Origin: Pipra filicauda
Taxonomy: Eukaryota; Chordata; Aves; Passeriformes; Pipridae
NCBI RefSeq assembly: GCF_003945595.2
Contig: NW_024104319.1
Coordinates: 868,001 to 932,000, forward strand
Direction of reading: 5' to 3'
Length of the DNA stretch: 64,000 nucleotides
Part shown: piece by piece, positions 1 through 13,900 of the stretch
Layout of the letters: each line of letters opens with the position of its first letter
How positions within the stretch are numbered: position 1 is the first letter of the stretch
Notes under the pieces: model-generated
The model's database searches: none
Seen by the model: the letters and a program-made list of their open reading frames with translations, nothing else
Told to the model about the DNA's origin: nothing
Program-made: the position numbers and the translations under genes

Positions 1-2314
1 TTTTTTTATTTTTTAATTCTCATTCCCATGGACATTCATGCAGCAGGGTTAAAATAAGGTGGACCCAAAAGTTAATCACTCCTCCACAGCACAAGAAGCT
101 AAAAGTAGTTTTAATTCAGACTGCACACTGGTTTTCAGGCCCTGTACAGTCAGAAAAGTAAATGCATCCTTTCAGCGTTCTCACACACCGAGCTGATGAA
201 GGACAGTATAGATTTGTATTCTTTCTGGATTTCAAACCTTCCAGACTTCATGGTAACCCTTAATCACTCTCTTTTGTCAGGAGGTCTTAACTCTAGGACA
301 TGGCCTGTTTCCCTGGATTTGTTTTTAGGACTCTTCACCCACTCTGCTTGGAGTCAGTAACTCACCAAGAGCAGCTTTGACATGACTCATTCTGTCTCCT
401 GGATGATCTAACAGATTGTAAATATGAAAATTTATGAGGAAATACACTGGGAAGGCTGTGCCTGGATGTTTTTTCACTAAAAATATGGCTACCTGTGTTG
501 CTTCTGTCCAACAAGGCAGACTTTTATATGTAAATCTTTCCATAAGCATGGTAATGAGGTACATAAAGCTGCCTCTTTCTTTTGAGCAGAAGGAGTCCAT
601 GGAGAACTCCCCGTTTCAACTGTAAGTTATAAATACTCTGGAGGATGCACTAACATATCCAAAACTGCCTTTATCTTTATGCAGTACTGACCTCTCCCTT
701 CCTCTCTATGTACTAAGCTCACTTTCAAGTCTTTCCAGCTACAACAGAAGGCAGAAAAGGTTGAAGGTATTTACATATTTTTGAGGCAAGACTTCTTGTT
801 GAAAAACTGAAATCTATGTCTTTTGCTGACTGAATATTCCTAAGTGTCACAGGTGCTCCAATGGTAACATGATAAGTTTGGCTCTTAGTATGGGACTCAC
901 CTTAAGTGCCTTGTATAAAAAGCAGGGAAAGTTGATTACTGGGTGAGGAGGAATGTGCATTCTTGAAGAACTTGGGACACATCAGAAGACATTCCCAGTG
1001 TTCTTGGAGCAACCCAAAGTCTTAGGAGACAGCAGTGAGTTCCTAAGACAGAGACAGTGATATTCTACCATAGGAAGGTTTGGAAATCTATGTGTTTCTG
1101 TCTCTGATCTTATGACATTGTCTGTAGGGCAGACCAACTCATCTTCAAAGAAAGGTTTTCCCAACACAGGCTCTGAGTAGTGCTTACTGGAAGCCCAGGT
1201 ATGCACAACTCTGCCAGAGGACAGGCTTTTCTTCGTTGAGAGGGTGCCCAGAAAGCTACACATCTAGTCTTAATGTCACCACTTAAAGTCACCACTACAA
1301 CAGGCCAGTGCTGTTCAGTCTTGGTGGGATCTGGCAATGGTGTCTCGTGGTGCTCTGGACCACTATAGTGATCCACAGAGATTGGTTCACCCTGTTTTGT
1401 CTCTTTGCAAGGGCTATGGACAGACTCAAGCTTCTCTCATCAGAAGGCCAAACTAAACCCAGTAGCAAGGCATTACGGGTATGTAGGGGTGAAGACACAG
1501 GAAGAGTCAACAAGACTCACTTTTTGGCTCTGATGATACAACCTTGCTGTGCCTATGTCACTCCCCAGTACGACTGCACTTGTGTGCCATCAGGAGTGCA
1601 TAACTATTCAGTTCTGACTTCTTAGACTCCAGGAGAACTTGATATTCAAACTTCCAACTAGACTGCCCTCATGGGGGTTAGGGCTGGTTATCCTTTTTAA
1701 TATACAGTCAGCCAGAGAATGGTTACTTCTGGTTTCCCCCCTAACACAAGCCTTCCTCAGGCTGTAAGAGTTTCGGGACATTACACTGCATCCTGTTATA
1801 CCCACACAAACAGCACTACGCTCTGTGATCGAATAGCCAAGCAAAGAGGTAAAGGGTATAAGACAACTGTCTTGTTTATGAATTGATAATGGCTCCTTAA
1901 TGCTCCTTTGACAAGAAGGTTGAGCAGCATAAGTCAGAAAGATGAGGTGGCTCACTGGTGTGTTACTGCATATCCTAGCTGCTATCTGTTGACTAGGAGG
2001 GCTGATAAATGGAGTTCTAATAGACAAGGACCTTTTCACACTGGAGAAAAGGACAGTGGGTGAAAGGATAAAATGCAGTTAAAATATACAAATAAAAATC
2101 CTGAATTCATTAGAGATTAAAAAGTAAGTGCAAGTCTTGATCCCTGGAGACAGCAGTGGAACAACTGGAAAACTAAAACAGAAACAACAAAAGACATGAC
2201 AGGAGAAAAGCTGAGTTTCATAAAGCAGAGACCTGTAGGCACAGTAAATAACCAAGGAAAAAACCACAAAATCAATCTGTCCTTTAAAGGAGGTCTATAA
2301 GCATGACTTTAAGT

Positions 2315-2342
2315 TTCTCTAAAGGCTTCTGCCTTTAGAGAA
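2315..2342. repeat. Perfect 12-bp inverted repeat (hairpin)
   Basis: The arms TTCTCTAAAGGC and GCCTTTAGAGAA are exact reverse complements separated by a 4-base TTCT loop. It is too short for a microRNA precursor, and no T run follows it as in an RNA polymerase III terminator. No function can be assigned. Confidence 0.85.
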
Positions 2343-3674
2343 GAACTAAAGAAACACTGGAGACTCTAGCTAAACAGGACAGGTGCAGCCCATCTCTCAA
2401 CTGTCCCCTGGTCATTAGTTATGTCCGTGGGTTCTCACCTGGAAGGTGTTCAGGCAGCAGGATAAGGAGGTCATCTCTCCGCCTGAGTATACTTTGAAAA
2501 GGGGATGAAACAATTGTTTTGTATTTATTAAGCAAAAAAAATCACGTAGTTACAATCAGCAGCATGGTAAGAGAGCAAAATACTGCACCATATTTCTCTG
2601 TCACAAATAATATCCAGGTTCTGAAATCTGAGGAGAGCTGCAACACTGTGGAAATCTTAAGGTTTGGATTTTCCAACACTGTTCACACAATCTCTTCTTT
2701 TAATATAAAAGTTGCCATTTTTTTTCCAACTCAAAGGACCATTTAGCCCAGCCTGTTTGTAACACTCGACAAGAGCAAATGTATTGGAGAAAGCAGAAAA
2801 GGGCAAGCACACAGCAACATGGTCCCAATCACCAGTAATTTGCAGTTCAAGGACTTCCAAAGGAGATGTTTTTATATTTGAGACCCCAATTAATTTCTTT
2901 TTTATGACTTCGTCAAGTTACCTTCTGAACCTGAGTGAACTTCTAACAGCCACAGTATCCTGTGGCAAGGAGTTATACTAATTAATGGTAATTTGTATAA
3001 AGAACAAAAGAAATTCTTCTGTTTTGAAACTCTTTCCTTCTAATTTCATGTGTTGCTCTGTACCTTTTAGATTTGAAGAGACATTGAAGAGTCAAATTCC
3101 ATTCACCTTCTCAAAACCATGTAAGAATTTAAAGAAACCTCCCATATCCCTTCTCGGTTTTCTCTTTTCCAGGGTGCAGTGTATTTATTATTTTTAGTAG
3201 TGGCAGCAGTCTTCCCAAAGCCATCAAAGATGATCATTACCCTTTCTTTACACTGTCTTTTGTTCTGAAGAGATACTATTCAAAGCAGTTACAAATGGCT
3301 ATTGTTCTACATGGGCATGAAGAGCACTTTGCAGAGACCAGTGGACCATAAGGCTTAGGTAGATAGCATGAGTGACAAGGTATCCAGGAGCTCAAGATAT
3401 CCAGCAAGCAGTTATCTGAACCTGGGCTAAATGAAATCCTGCTAAGTACGAAGGAGAAGTATCTCCAGTGATCCACAGGCAGGAGAGAGACGGGCCCCTA
3501 CCTTGTCCCTTTCAGCATTGTCCCTTCTAGATCTGTAGCAGACCTGAGTCTGCTTTTAGGATGATTTCCTATCTGTAGAGAAAGGGTGTCCCCAGAATCA
3601 GAGTGTTTTCTAAGTTTAGTTAAGGAAACCCAGTCCTGGAACAGACACAATCATAAATGACACACAGAGATAAC

Positions 3675-3692
3675 CCCATTTCTAGAAATGGG
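3675..3692. repeat. Perfect 18-bp palindrome
   Basis: CCCATTTCTAGAAATGGG reads the same on both strands with no spacer. A second, imperfect inverted repeat (centred on GGTATACC) follows within 30 bases, so the spot is locally rich in inverted repeats. No function is evident. Confidence 0.85.
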
Positions 3693-5593
3693 TATTTCTA
3701 GATGGTATACCCATCTGCTGTCTCTCACTTTAAACACTAGAGGTGATAATTTCTGAAACACATTTTACTACTTTTTTTTTTCCCCAAGCCCTTTATTGTT
3801 TGAGCTTTTAAGACCGGGTTTTATTAGGCAAACTCAGTGACATCTCTGAAAACTCTGGAAGTGATGTCTGACACTGCTGACAGCTCTGTGAGAGTTGATC
3901 TTTTCTCTTAAAGGCTGTGGGACTTCTATTAATATATATAAAAAAATCAATTTTACACAAATTATAATATTATCTATCCCTCAGGCTTATAACAGAGAGC
4001 TAAATAATGTGAATCAACAATATCACAAGAGCTCTAAACCCATAAGGCAAATAAAATTAGACCCACATCTGTAAAAGTTGCAAACCATAAGCCAGTCTTG
4101 CGATTTCATGGACAAGGATACAATTTTGTATGTTTCAGCTTAGCTATGCTTCCAGCTGACTTTCAAAGCCATGGATAAACACTTTCCAGAATCATAGCTG
4201 AGAAGAGCATAATTGGCAGAGACTACTGTATGAGTACAAAAGAAGACATCAAGAAATACAAGGAAATTTTCCAGATGAGAATTGTCAGAGTCCGAAAATG
4301 AAAGGGCGTCTCCAAACCCACCTTTTCTAGGACAAAATAAAGTATATGGCTTATTAAATTCTCTCATAGCTGGAATACTCAAAAGAAGAAAAATCAAATG
4401 AGAAGCACTGGCTGTTCTAAATGGATGAGAAAATTTAAAGCTTTGCAGGAATGTCTGTTTTGAAAGAGCAAGTACAAGCTTATGACAGTCATGAGCAGAG
4501 CTGGATCATTCCTTCAGCCTATCTGTGAAGCAAGAACAGCACATGCAATATGGAATGACTAGGGCTCTCCATAGGTATGAATTGTATCTAAGGAAGAAGT
4601 GGCTGAATGATATGAAACTGTACTGAGGAACAGGGGCAGTGGACAGGTTCATATTGCTTTCCTTAAGAGGGATGTATTTAGAGGTGCTTTGTCATCATGG
4701 CTCAGGACTCCAGTCTCCCATGTACATGCATACCAGTATCTGTACAATCTGTACTGCTGAAGACAAACCAAAAGAATCTGGGATACACACTGGAAGAACC
4801 TCCCAGAGGTAGGCTGAGAGTTGAAGCACACTGTGCTTCGGAGAGATCATCTAAAACTGAGGGTATTCCAGTGATTTCAGAAGGGTCTAGCTGGAATCTC
4901 AGATGTCTACTTTAGCATCTGAAGAAGTTCAGATAGGCAGCTTCTGAAAGATTCAGTTGTAATGATTTTGTTCTGCTAATGTTCCCTACAGCTTTTCAAA
5001 GTCTCCTGGATAGACAGGGAATAATGTCCTTCAGCATGAAGGGAGGAGGTGTCACTGCTTAAACTTTGGCAGTTCTCACTGGGCCTGATGTTCCCTGATG
5101 GCTGTCCTGGTCTTTTTCTTTCACCTGCACTACTATTCTTCCTTCCTATCCCCTTAACTTGTGTTTTGCTTTCCAGAAGAGCTTCTGTGTTTTTCCTCAA
5201 CTTCTTTGTTCTGTTTTCTTCTTTTCTCTTCCAGTTTTTCTCCCATTAGTCTACCACAGGTAGATCGTGCTTACCTTCTCCCAGATTCCTGGGAAAAGGC
5301 TCTACTTCTCAGTCTGTGCACACCACCACACTGGCTACAGATTGAGTCAGAGAGTATATTTGAGCCAATGAGTCATCCACAGCTCTTTCAGCAGGAGATT
5401 TTTTTCTAAGATTGCAATTACTGACATAAGCAAGGAGCCTACACTGTTAACATCAAGACATAACTGGTAAGACAGGTGAGAATAGGGAAATGTCCCTTAT
5501 TATGGGTCAGAATATCCACCTTTCTAAGTGAGATGCTTTAGGAGAGGAAGAACTCATTTTGAAGAGATCAGTTTTAGTGCAATAAGTGACACT

Positions 5594-5595
<2 letters not shown>

Positions 5596-5648
<53 letters not shown>
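5596..5648. repeat. 53-base homopolymer T run
   Basis: An uninterrupted run of 53 T lies between ordinary AT-rich sequence. Bird CR1 elements do not leave poly(A) tails, so this is not a typical LINE tail. It could be a microsatellite, the poly(A) of a minus-strand retrocopy, or a length artefact of sequencing or gap filling. I see no recognisable retrocopy body to its left, where a minus-strand copy would lie. Confidence 0.9.
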
Positions 5649-5656
<8 letters not shown>

Positions 5657-7268
5657 ATTTTCTTCAACATACAGAAATGCCACTCAGCTTTTTAGGGGTT
5701 GTTGGCATGTGCTGTATAAAACTGTATAATGAATTAGTTTCATTTATAGTCACATAGAGAACTAAATAGAACTAAATTGCTTAAGTATTCAAAAAAAAAA
5801 AAAAGCTATGCATACTGCCAATTAACAAAACCATCTAATGTTCAGTACTTTCAAAACATTTTGCCAAATGAAAACCAAAAATGGAGATGATATGTATAAA
5901 AAATTACTCCACAGAGTTAACGTGTGTTTGTAATTAAAAATAAAAGGGAGCCAGCATGTTTCAGAATGCTTCGATATTATATATTCTTCCATTCCTGATG
6001 TAAGTGAACTTTCTCAGAGAAATTTAGTACAAGGTAGAATCACCTAAGAGAGAATTACAAAATGAATTAAATCAGCAGAAGTCTCCAACCTGCAGAAAGA
6101 AACTGTAGTGATAAAGCTCCTTATCAAAAGGATATTACAGTAATCAAAAGAGAATATAACTGACAGTAGTTCACCATAAAAATTACCATATCCATTCATC
6201 TGCAGTTTCAAATAAATGCTTGCTCTTTATTTCTTTGTTGAGCAGGAAGGTGTCGTAATTGACAGATAGTCCCATTAGGTATTGTTCCCAGCTGTCAGAC
6301 TTCAGCAAAAGGTTGCACCTTATCAAACAAAATAGTTTTCAGAAAGTTTTTCAGGGCAAGGCACAGGCTAAAAATTAAAGAAGAAAGAGGTTTTTATAAA
6401 ATTGAAGACTACATCTTTCAATCCAGTCTAGCACTTATGGCTTTCAATAGAACAACAAAAGCAATTTTGACCTTATCTTTGACTACATCCTTGGATGACA
6501 GCTAAAGAAATGAATGTGAGTCAGCACAGAGAAATGCAAGTGTTTTCTAAATTCCTAGTCACATAACGACAGCGGAAACCCAATTAAATCAAGGGAAAGG
6601 TGCCCATTTATATCAGATGTGGGGCTGTTAAGAGATGAATCTAAAGTAAATTTACATAGGTGTCTCTAAAAAAAATAAAAAGAAAGTTTAAGCCTGTGAA
6701 ATTATGTTTACAACCTGTACAAGCAGCTTTCTCTCTCCAGACCTTAACAATTTGTTCTGAATAGACCCAGCTCATGAATAGTAACTATCCTCCCTAAGCA
6801 AAGATTGTACCTAGTAATGGATGTGCTTCAATTTCACCTTTTCTGCAGCATCATGGCATAAAGCTCCTGCAAATTCCAGGATGCAAAAGCCAACAATGCT
6901 CTAGAGAAATCAATCCACCTCAATCTATTGAAGCAAAAATACCCCATGAATATATGACTTATTAAATAGTGAGAGACTGAAATCAAATGGCAGTTTCTCT
7001 AATCATTATCATTGAGTTACCAGAACAAAAATTACACAGAACAGGCCTAATGAGGACCTAGTTGACAGCAAAGTAAAAAAATATGCAGCAATTGAAATTA
7101 ATGAGGAAGCAGGATGGGAAATGAAAAGGGTAGAGCTGCTCTTGGTCAGCACAGGTTCATCAACACCTCTTCTCACTGACTGAGTTAAAAATCTTCATTA
7201 CCATGAAGACAGTGAATCTATTTGCTGCACATCATGTCCTTTCTGCCAAACAGTACAGCCCTGGCTGT

Positions 7269-7273
7269 GTCAG
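7269..7273. repeat. Target-site duplication, left copy (GTCAG)
   Basis: This matches the five bases at 7910-7914 exactly and abuts the TG end of the solo LTR. Confidence 0.85.
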
Positions 7274-7909
7274 TGTCCTAGTTAGGACAGCTGAGACCAG
7301 TTCATCATGGTATGGGTGTAACCCAAAACTGTGTATTCTATAGCCTTCCATGCCATTTCCCAGAAACTGTTGTTAATAGACTATTTGCGCCCTCTGCCCA
7401 TAGAGCCTGACTCCTCAGGCTATAAACTAGGTGTTAAGAGGCCTGTGAGATAGGAGGATACTCTTGTCCTCACACCCTTTGTGGAACTCCCCGCCCTGAG
7501 GGAAGCACTGACATTCCTGCCTGAACTGGAGGATATATAATCTTGGAGTCTTGGAACATTTTTAACCACTCGTGGGATCCAGAGGAAGACTGCAGCTCAT
7601 CACTCTCAACCAGACTGAGACCACCCCTCAACTGGACTGCAATCACCACTTTTGACCAGACTGCAACAGCTCTCCCACCAGCAGGTTTTTCCCTCTCCCT
7701 TTACTTTGGACTCAAGCGGGGCCCAAGGAACACCACGTTGTTCATGCCCCAGGGTACTGGGTTATACTTTTGGGTTTTGTGGGTTAAGACCAATTGTTTG
7801 TTTGTATGATTGTACTTACTGTATTATTTTAGTAAATTGTTATTCTGACTTATAATCTCTCCTTTGAGTTGAGTTCATTTCCCCTGCTGGTTAACTCTAA
7901 ACCAGCACA
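7274..7909 (+). mobile_element. Solo LTR of a bird endogenous retrovirus, 636 bp
   Basis: The element begins TGTCCTAG and ends CCAGCACA, giving the canonical TG...CA ends. It is flanked on both sides by the identical 5-mer GTCAG (7269-7273 and 7910-7914), a target-site duplication left by integrase. A TATA box (TATATAA, 7534-7540) and a downstream polyadenylation-type AGTAAA (7831-7836) are in the order expected for a plus-strand LTR. No gag, pol or env sequence follows, so this is a solo LTR left by LTR-LTR recombination. Five-base duplications are usual for ERVL-type (class III) elements, so ERVL is the likeliest class by inference. The 88-codon open frame inside it (7543-7809) is not a gene. 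Confidence 0.88.
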
Positions 7910-7914
7910 GTCAG
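7910..7914. repeat. Target-site duplication, right copy (GTCAG)
   Basis: This abuts the CA end of the solo LTR and matches the left copy with no mismatch, which also fixes the LTR borders. Confidence 0.85.
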
Positions 7915-10900
7915 TTCCAAAGGCTCACCAGAGCCTATACTTATCTACAATACCGTTTTTTAGTTTAGAGTTTGCTTTTCTTGCTCCAAGCATCACAGGT
8001 CATGTATGTTGTAGAGTCTCCCGAAATGCACCTGTACATTTCTGAAGGAAATTGAAACCACCTCAGGAAATATGCAAGTGACATTCAAAGCATTAAGCAA
8101 GTTGCTTGTGTGCATAGCTTTCCACCTGAGCATGCAGTTGTGTGGAGCTTTTGCCACACAACAAAGAATTTTCCATCCAGTTAGATGGGGGAATTTGTAT
8201 TCTACAGTTCTTTATCAAATCACTTCCCCTAAGTGGAAGACATTCCAGAGACAGGGTACTAACTGTATAAGCAGACATCTGAGTCTCACTAATTCTTTCT
8301 TCCCATTGTGACATGAACCCAAGTCAACAGTTCTAGTTTCTCACTTATGACGGAATTTTCTCCAGAGAACTCCAAGTGTAGCTTTGTGTATATGCCACCT
8401 GCAAAGAATCCTTGAGTAGAATTGCTCTGTCATCCAGAGCTTGTTATCACTGCTTTCTCCATGCTGACTACATCATATTTTCTTCTCCATAAGAGTCAGA
8501 TCATCTCTTTTTTCAGACTCAGCTGTAGACTCTGTCAGTACCCTACCAAATAGGAAGAGAACAAAGCAGGCACCACACCCCAACTCATCTGCATTGATCA
8601 CAATGATGTGGTACTCCCATGGATCTAAATGGAAGGGTGCTATGCTTGAGATACATCCCACAAAAAAGAATGAAAACATTTGTTCTTTCTCGCACAGCTG
8701 AGTAAATCATAACTGAGAACATGTGTCTGACCTCTAAGCCTCCAAACCCAAGAAGACACAGACCTGGCAAAATCCGCAACAGCTGTTTTGTTGGGCTGTG
8801 AACTATACTGGAGGCCTACCAACCAAAACCCAGAGGAAGCTTGAGGAAGGTGGTATAAGAGCACTGAACAGCATAGATGCACGGCTACAGAAAGAACTTC
8901 TGTCATCCTATCTAGTGTTGCATGGGCGGGGAGAATCTGGAACGAAGGGGGTGGAGGATATACAGGCTGCATATTTTTGAATGTACTCTCTGTAACTGTC
9001 TGGCAGATCAACTCTTCTCATTTTTCTGCTCTGGCTTTGCCTTCCACCTCTCTTAGGTCAAAGAAGAGGAGCAATGGCAGAGCTGCTGTCTACTAGATGA
9101 CACGGTTCATTTGCACAGGGTCTACTGTGATTACAGGGACATGGAAACTATGACATGCACTTTTGTTTCTGAGGCACAGCTGGAGGATATCTTGAACCAC
9201 CTCTACTTACCAACACAGACTTCTAAGATGGTCACCCATCTTGGAATGGAATTATTCCACCAGCAGAGCACAGAGGGTGTTACTGAGATTTTAAATCGGG
9301 GGAAAAGGAAGAAGAGACAGCATTACTAAGACTGTGAGGTCTTCTCCAGCTTCACAGGGAAATTACTCGGTCCTGAGACCAAAATAATATCATGGAAGTC
9401 AAACACTGCCAGTGCTGACAATGGGGTAGGCAAAAACTTCAAAGTATTTAGGATTCACTGGTCTCACTCAGCCCAACTGACCAGAAGCTTCTGCAAGATT
9501 CCCTCTCTGCCTCGTGGTGCTGAGAATCTGACTGCATTTCAGGTTAAACACAAAGTGCCTTTTATTTGCTAATGTGAGCACAGGCAGGCAACACCCTTCT
9601 GGTGAGGATGCAGAGAGGTAAGAAGACAGTTTTTTCTGACTTGTCAGCACTACACTGTCAGCTGTGTGGTGGGCAGGCCATAACTTCAGCCTGGATTTGT
9701 GCAGCAAACAGGAGTGGGAATTAAAGTGGGAGCAAGCAGAAGATGAACCACATAGGTGCAATGGAGGTGATTTTGCAGCACACCTGTCCTGGTGCAACTC
9801 TCTGCATTGAAGAGTCACCACTTACTACAAGGCCACATAACAGAGAGGAGATCTGAGCTTTCCCTCTGGGAGAAGGACACCGTTAAAGGCTTGGCTGTAG
9901 TCAACAAGAATTGGATGACATGAATCAAAGCCGTTTGAGAAAGCTGCTTATGGGAGAGAAAGATAAAACCCAGCAACTCTTCCCAGGTACTGCAGCAGCA
10001 AAAAACTCAGCCAGTGCTGTTACTGTTTTTAGGGTTCACAAGCCTGGGCTGGCAGGAAAGAAGCAGGGAGGCCCAGTAGTAAACTGCAGGGAAGAGTGGG
10101 CTCTGAAAACAACAGGTTCTTGATAGGTTACTATTTTAGATCTTTGAAAGACATTTTTCTTTTTTTTTTTTTGAAGTGAAGCAAACCAAGACACAGAACG
10201 AAAGAATGGGCCATGGATCACAAAGGGGACATGATAAATCTTATGAAAGTGCCTGAAAAATGTTCATCCCTTATCTGTTTGAAGTATTGTAGAGACCAAA
10301 GTGACGGGGTTCCAAAATTCCATGTGCATGGCTCCAGCTTGAGCTATTCCAAGGGAGGGATTCAAGCTGATCAACAGTGACCCTGGCACACATCACAGCT
10401 TTTGAGTTGTAAAAGGGACAGTTTCTGCGTAAGTGATGCTTCTCCAGAAAGTGTCACAGTCTCGGTGGCATGAACAGGCTTCACATGCTAGGAATCTGAC
10501 TGTAACTGTGCAAGACAGATTTTTCTCCTCTGTGTGAAGAAAAAGCTCTGATGTGGTAATAGGCCTTTCTCCTGCAAAAGATCAGACACAGAGGAATACA
10601 TCACTGGAGTCTGGTACAACAGGGTGATAGGCAGCCCTGTGTGCTCCACAGTATGCATCCCTTAGTGAAGGATCACGATCTACCCCACCACAAGCAGACC
10701 GTCATTAAAATTTCACACAGTGGTACATCATGAGAATCATCAGGGAATGATCAAACCATTCTATGAGTACAGTAAAGGAACAATCTTCCTTCCAGCAAAG
10801 CCATACTAATGCTCTGTGATATCTCCTTTTGCTACTGAAGGGTCTTCTCTCACTTGTCTCTGCTTGGTTCTCATTTCTTACCTCCTTATCAGGATCTCTT

Positions 10901-13900
10901 TATATGAGGAATAGCTTGAGCCTCCGTGATTTATGATCTTAGTGGGCCTAACTGAAAAAACTTAACTTCCATACTTGTCTTTAATTCATACACTCAGTAT
11001 AAGACAGAATTTATTTAATTTATAGTTCCTGATTTTCAGAGATGTCACTGTGCATTATAATTTTGTTATTGCTTCATATAACTCATTCCTGTCTAATGAT
11101 ATTTGGGCTGTTTATGCAGGAAGCAGCAAGAGACCACATTCTTTCCAACAAACACACTCAGTATGACCATGAGATTGAGAGTGCACTTCCCCACATGCAG
11201 TCAATTCACGGACATGTTTCTGCAATAACATGCAGGGAAAAAACAAAACAAAACCAAGAACGCAACCCAAACCAAACAACCAAAAAACCAGACCTGCTCC
11301 CACCACCTTAACTTGGAAACATCTTGTCCTTTATAGGTCACGTATTTCCTCCTCCAAACGACGATCTTTATCCAAACAGAGAGACTCTGCTCTATGCCCT
11401 GCTGCTGGCTGGCTCACAGTCTGTTGGCAGACATGATTCAACACGAGAATAATACTCCTCACCACTCTGCAGAAAAAATGTGTCTCCTGGCAGGCATTTA
11501 TCAGTTGCACGATTTTAAAAAACAACAAGATTTAGTTAAAGGATAAGGAGTATGCCATTAATTCTCTTAGAATACACAGCGTGGGATAAGACTGGGGAAC
11601 GTTGGAAAAACTAATAACTGTCTTCCCCATTTTGTTCTTAAGAATCCTGTGAAACTCCTTTAGTTGCATGTTTGCATTCCTGCCTTAGGCTCTAGGTGAA
11701 AGCTAATGAAGGGGAGAAATGAAAGAATAAAAGTCATTGTTGGGCTTTATTTAAGCCAAACTCAAGCAGACACGACATCCCAAGAGACTTCACAGGAGCT
11801 ACCATGTAGGCTAAATATAATTAGTTCAGCTTGAGTGTTCTTTAATTGACTTTGAGTGAAAGGAGGTATAGGAGGCAAGGTATAGGACCCCAGACTAAAT
11901 GTAGCTGCTCTTTGGGCAATATGCAATAAATCTACACAAGAACCATGTTATCTCAGGATTTGTTATTACATGTGTATAGCCTAAGCTTAAAACCTTTCTT
12001 GAAATCATACAACCTTGCTATTCTACTGGGGGTTTTTGTATCCTGGAAGACTGATCGTCTGGCAGAGTGCTACAACTCATTCATAGTTTTTTGTGAAGTA
12101 GAGGTGTTAATAATCTCTCATTCCTGGGTAGTTTCCCAGGGGTAGGGTGTTTCACCCTACATAACTCTAAATAACTTGCACGTACGTGACTCTGTGTGAA
12201 TTAAACTCACTTTATGAACAGCCTAAGGTAGCAAACTAGGTCAAATGAACCGTGTCCCAGAAAGAAATGGCAACTTCTCTCTCACGCTCCTTTGGAATTC
12301 TGCTGGTAGAAATTATGAAAAGATGTCAGTTCCCCAAGAGGCAGCTTGAAAAGCAGTTAGAATCAAGAGGTTAAGAGTTTGAAAAACACGGCAGAACAAT
12401 TACATGGAAGTACTACAGTGCCAGCTCTTATCCAAGGAGCCTCACCTCCTACAGGCAGTCACATGCCCCAAAGTTCCCTCACCTCTTCCAGTCATGAGGT
12501 CTGTTTGCTTCACTTTTTGTGCCCCAAGTGTCACAATTTTGTAACACAATACCCCAAGTGCTCACAGGCTGCCGTGTGACTGGTTGGCAGCACCAGATGA
12601 CCCTCCTTACCTATCTGCCCCATGAGGACTTCAGAGCAAGAAGTCCCACTCATTAAATATGTAAGGATTCACCTGTTTCAGCCACAGTTAGAGGGTGAGT
12701 AGCCTCCATTTGGTTAATTGACATGTCATAAATGTTTTCATACTGGTCTGTGATTGCCTGTTTCTTGACTCCACCATACCCGTATATAGCACAGATATAT
12801 TGCTATGTAGGTGCATAAAGACATAAGTTAAATATACATGCATATATTCATAAGAATGTAGGTGTAAGCAGTAGAAAATACGCTTTAATCAGAGCTTGAG
12901 ACATTAATAACTGATGTCTGACTGTGAATAGAGAGCAATTAAAGAAAAATTAAAACACAGATTCAGTCCTCAACCTGATTTAAAAGGCAGCTGAACAAAT
13001 CTTCACAGGTCTGGGGTAGCAGAAGGGCAGTGGGCATTATAAGAGTGGGAGACAAAAATGAGCTACAACATCTAAACCCATCCTCAGAGGCCAGTCAAGG
13101 GGTTCCCTGTGCAACCCTTGCACTATGCATAGAGGAATCAGTCCTGTGAACCGAAGTGGGAGGCCCCTGCACCTGGCCACAGCCCAGCTGGATGATCATG
13201 CAGTATGACTGAAGCAGACTTTGGGTTTTTGTACAGTGATGCAACACACAGGCAACAATGTGCATGAAAATGGAAAAACAGGGAAAATGCCAGTGTCAGA
13301 AGAATGGGGGGGATGGGGGTAAACACAACAAAAAGGCCTAAAATCTTTCTGACACAGACCATACAGACTGGGAGAACTGGCCTGTGGGCCTAAGAACTGG
13401 AAAGTAAAATTTTGGTATGTTTCACACAGACGGGGCAGGTCTTGATGAGCTCCCTTTTCCCAAGTTTCGGGTCAGTCCTAAAGCTACCTGGAAAACCACT
13501 TGTGCAGGGGTTGTGCAAAATTTGTTTCCTTATCCTTAAGTCAGTGCCCCTGTAGAAAGCTCCAAAAAGCTCCAGCTGACTGACTGAGGAGACAGAAGTC
13601 AGTAGTGTGTCATGATCTGCCCAACATTCCTGTCCAGAGCCTGGCACAGTCTCAGAAAGGAGGGTGGACACAGATGGGACAAGGACATTCTGGGGAAAAA
13701 GACTGAAGAAGATGAGAAACCAACTCCCCCCATATGTTATTAATGAAGTCAATCTGTTCAAATGAACATTAGGTGTTGCATTTCTAACATGGCTGTGGTA
13801 GCAGTAGGTTGCTAGACATGCCTGCATCACTGCTTCTGTTAAAAGACATTTGTTGTGTTCCTGGGAAGGTGGGAGGCTTTGGAGATAGAAATTATTAATT

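Larger units (their letters stand above)
1..7273. other. AT-rich single-copy noncoding DNA
   Basis: I recognise no gene, RNA or known repeat family in this stretch. Both strands have open frames of 60-143 codons, but none shows a domain, signature motif or composition that marks it as coding. Small structures inside it (a perfect hairpin near 2.3 kb, a perfect palindrome near 3.7 kb and a long T run near 5.6 kb) are listed separately. Two short segments near the left edge (366-407 and 901-938, minus strand) are bordered by good splice-like signals, but their reading phases do not join. Confidence 0.55.

Noticed and set aside
366..938. Two minus-strand exon-like segments (366-407 and 901-938) with good acceptor and donor sequences
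   Set aside because: They are only 42 and 38 bases long. The frame leaving the second (phase 0) meets a stop in the first, so they do not form one coding message.
1608..2039. 143-codon minus-strand open frame and neighbouring frames at 982-1376
   Set aside because: A decayed LTR or env-like origin was considered, but no ends, TATA/AATAAA pair or family motif could be identified.
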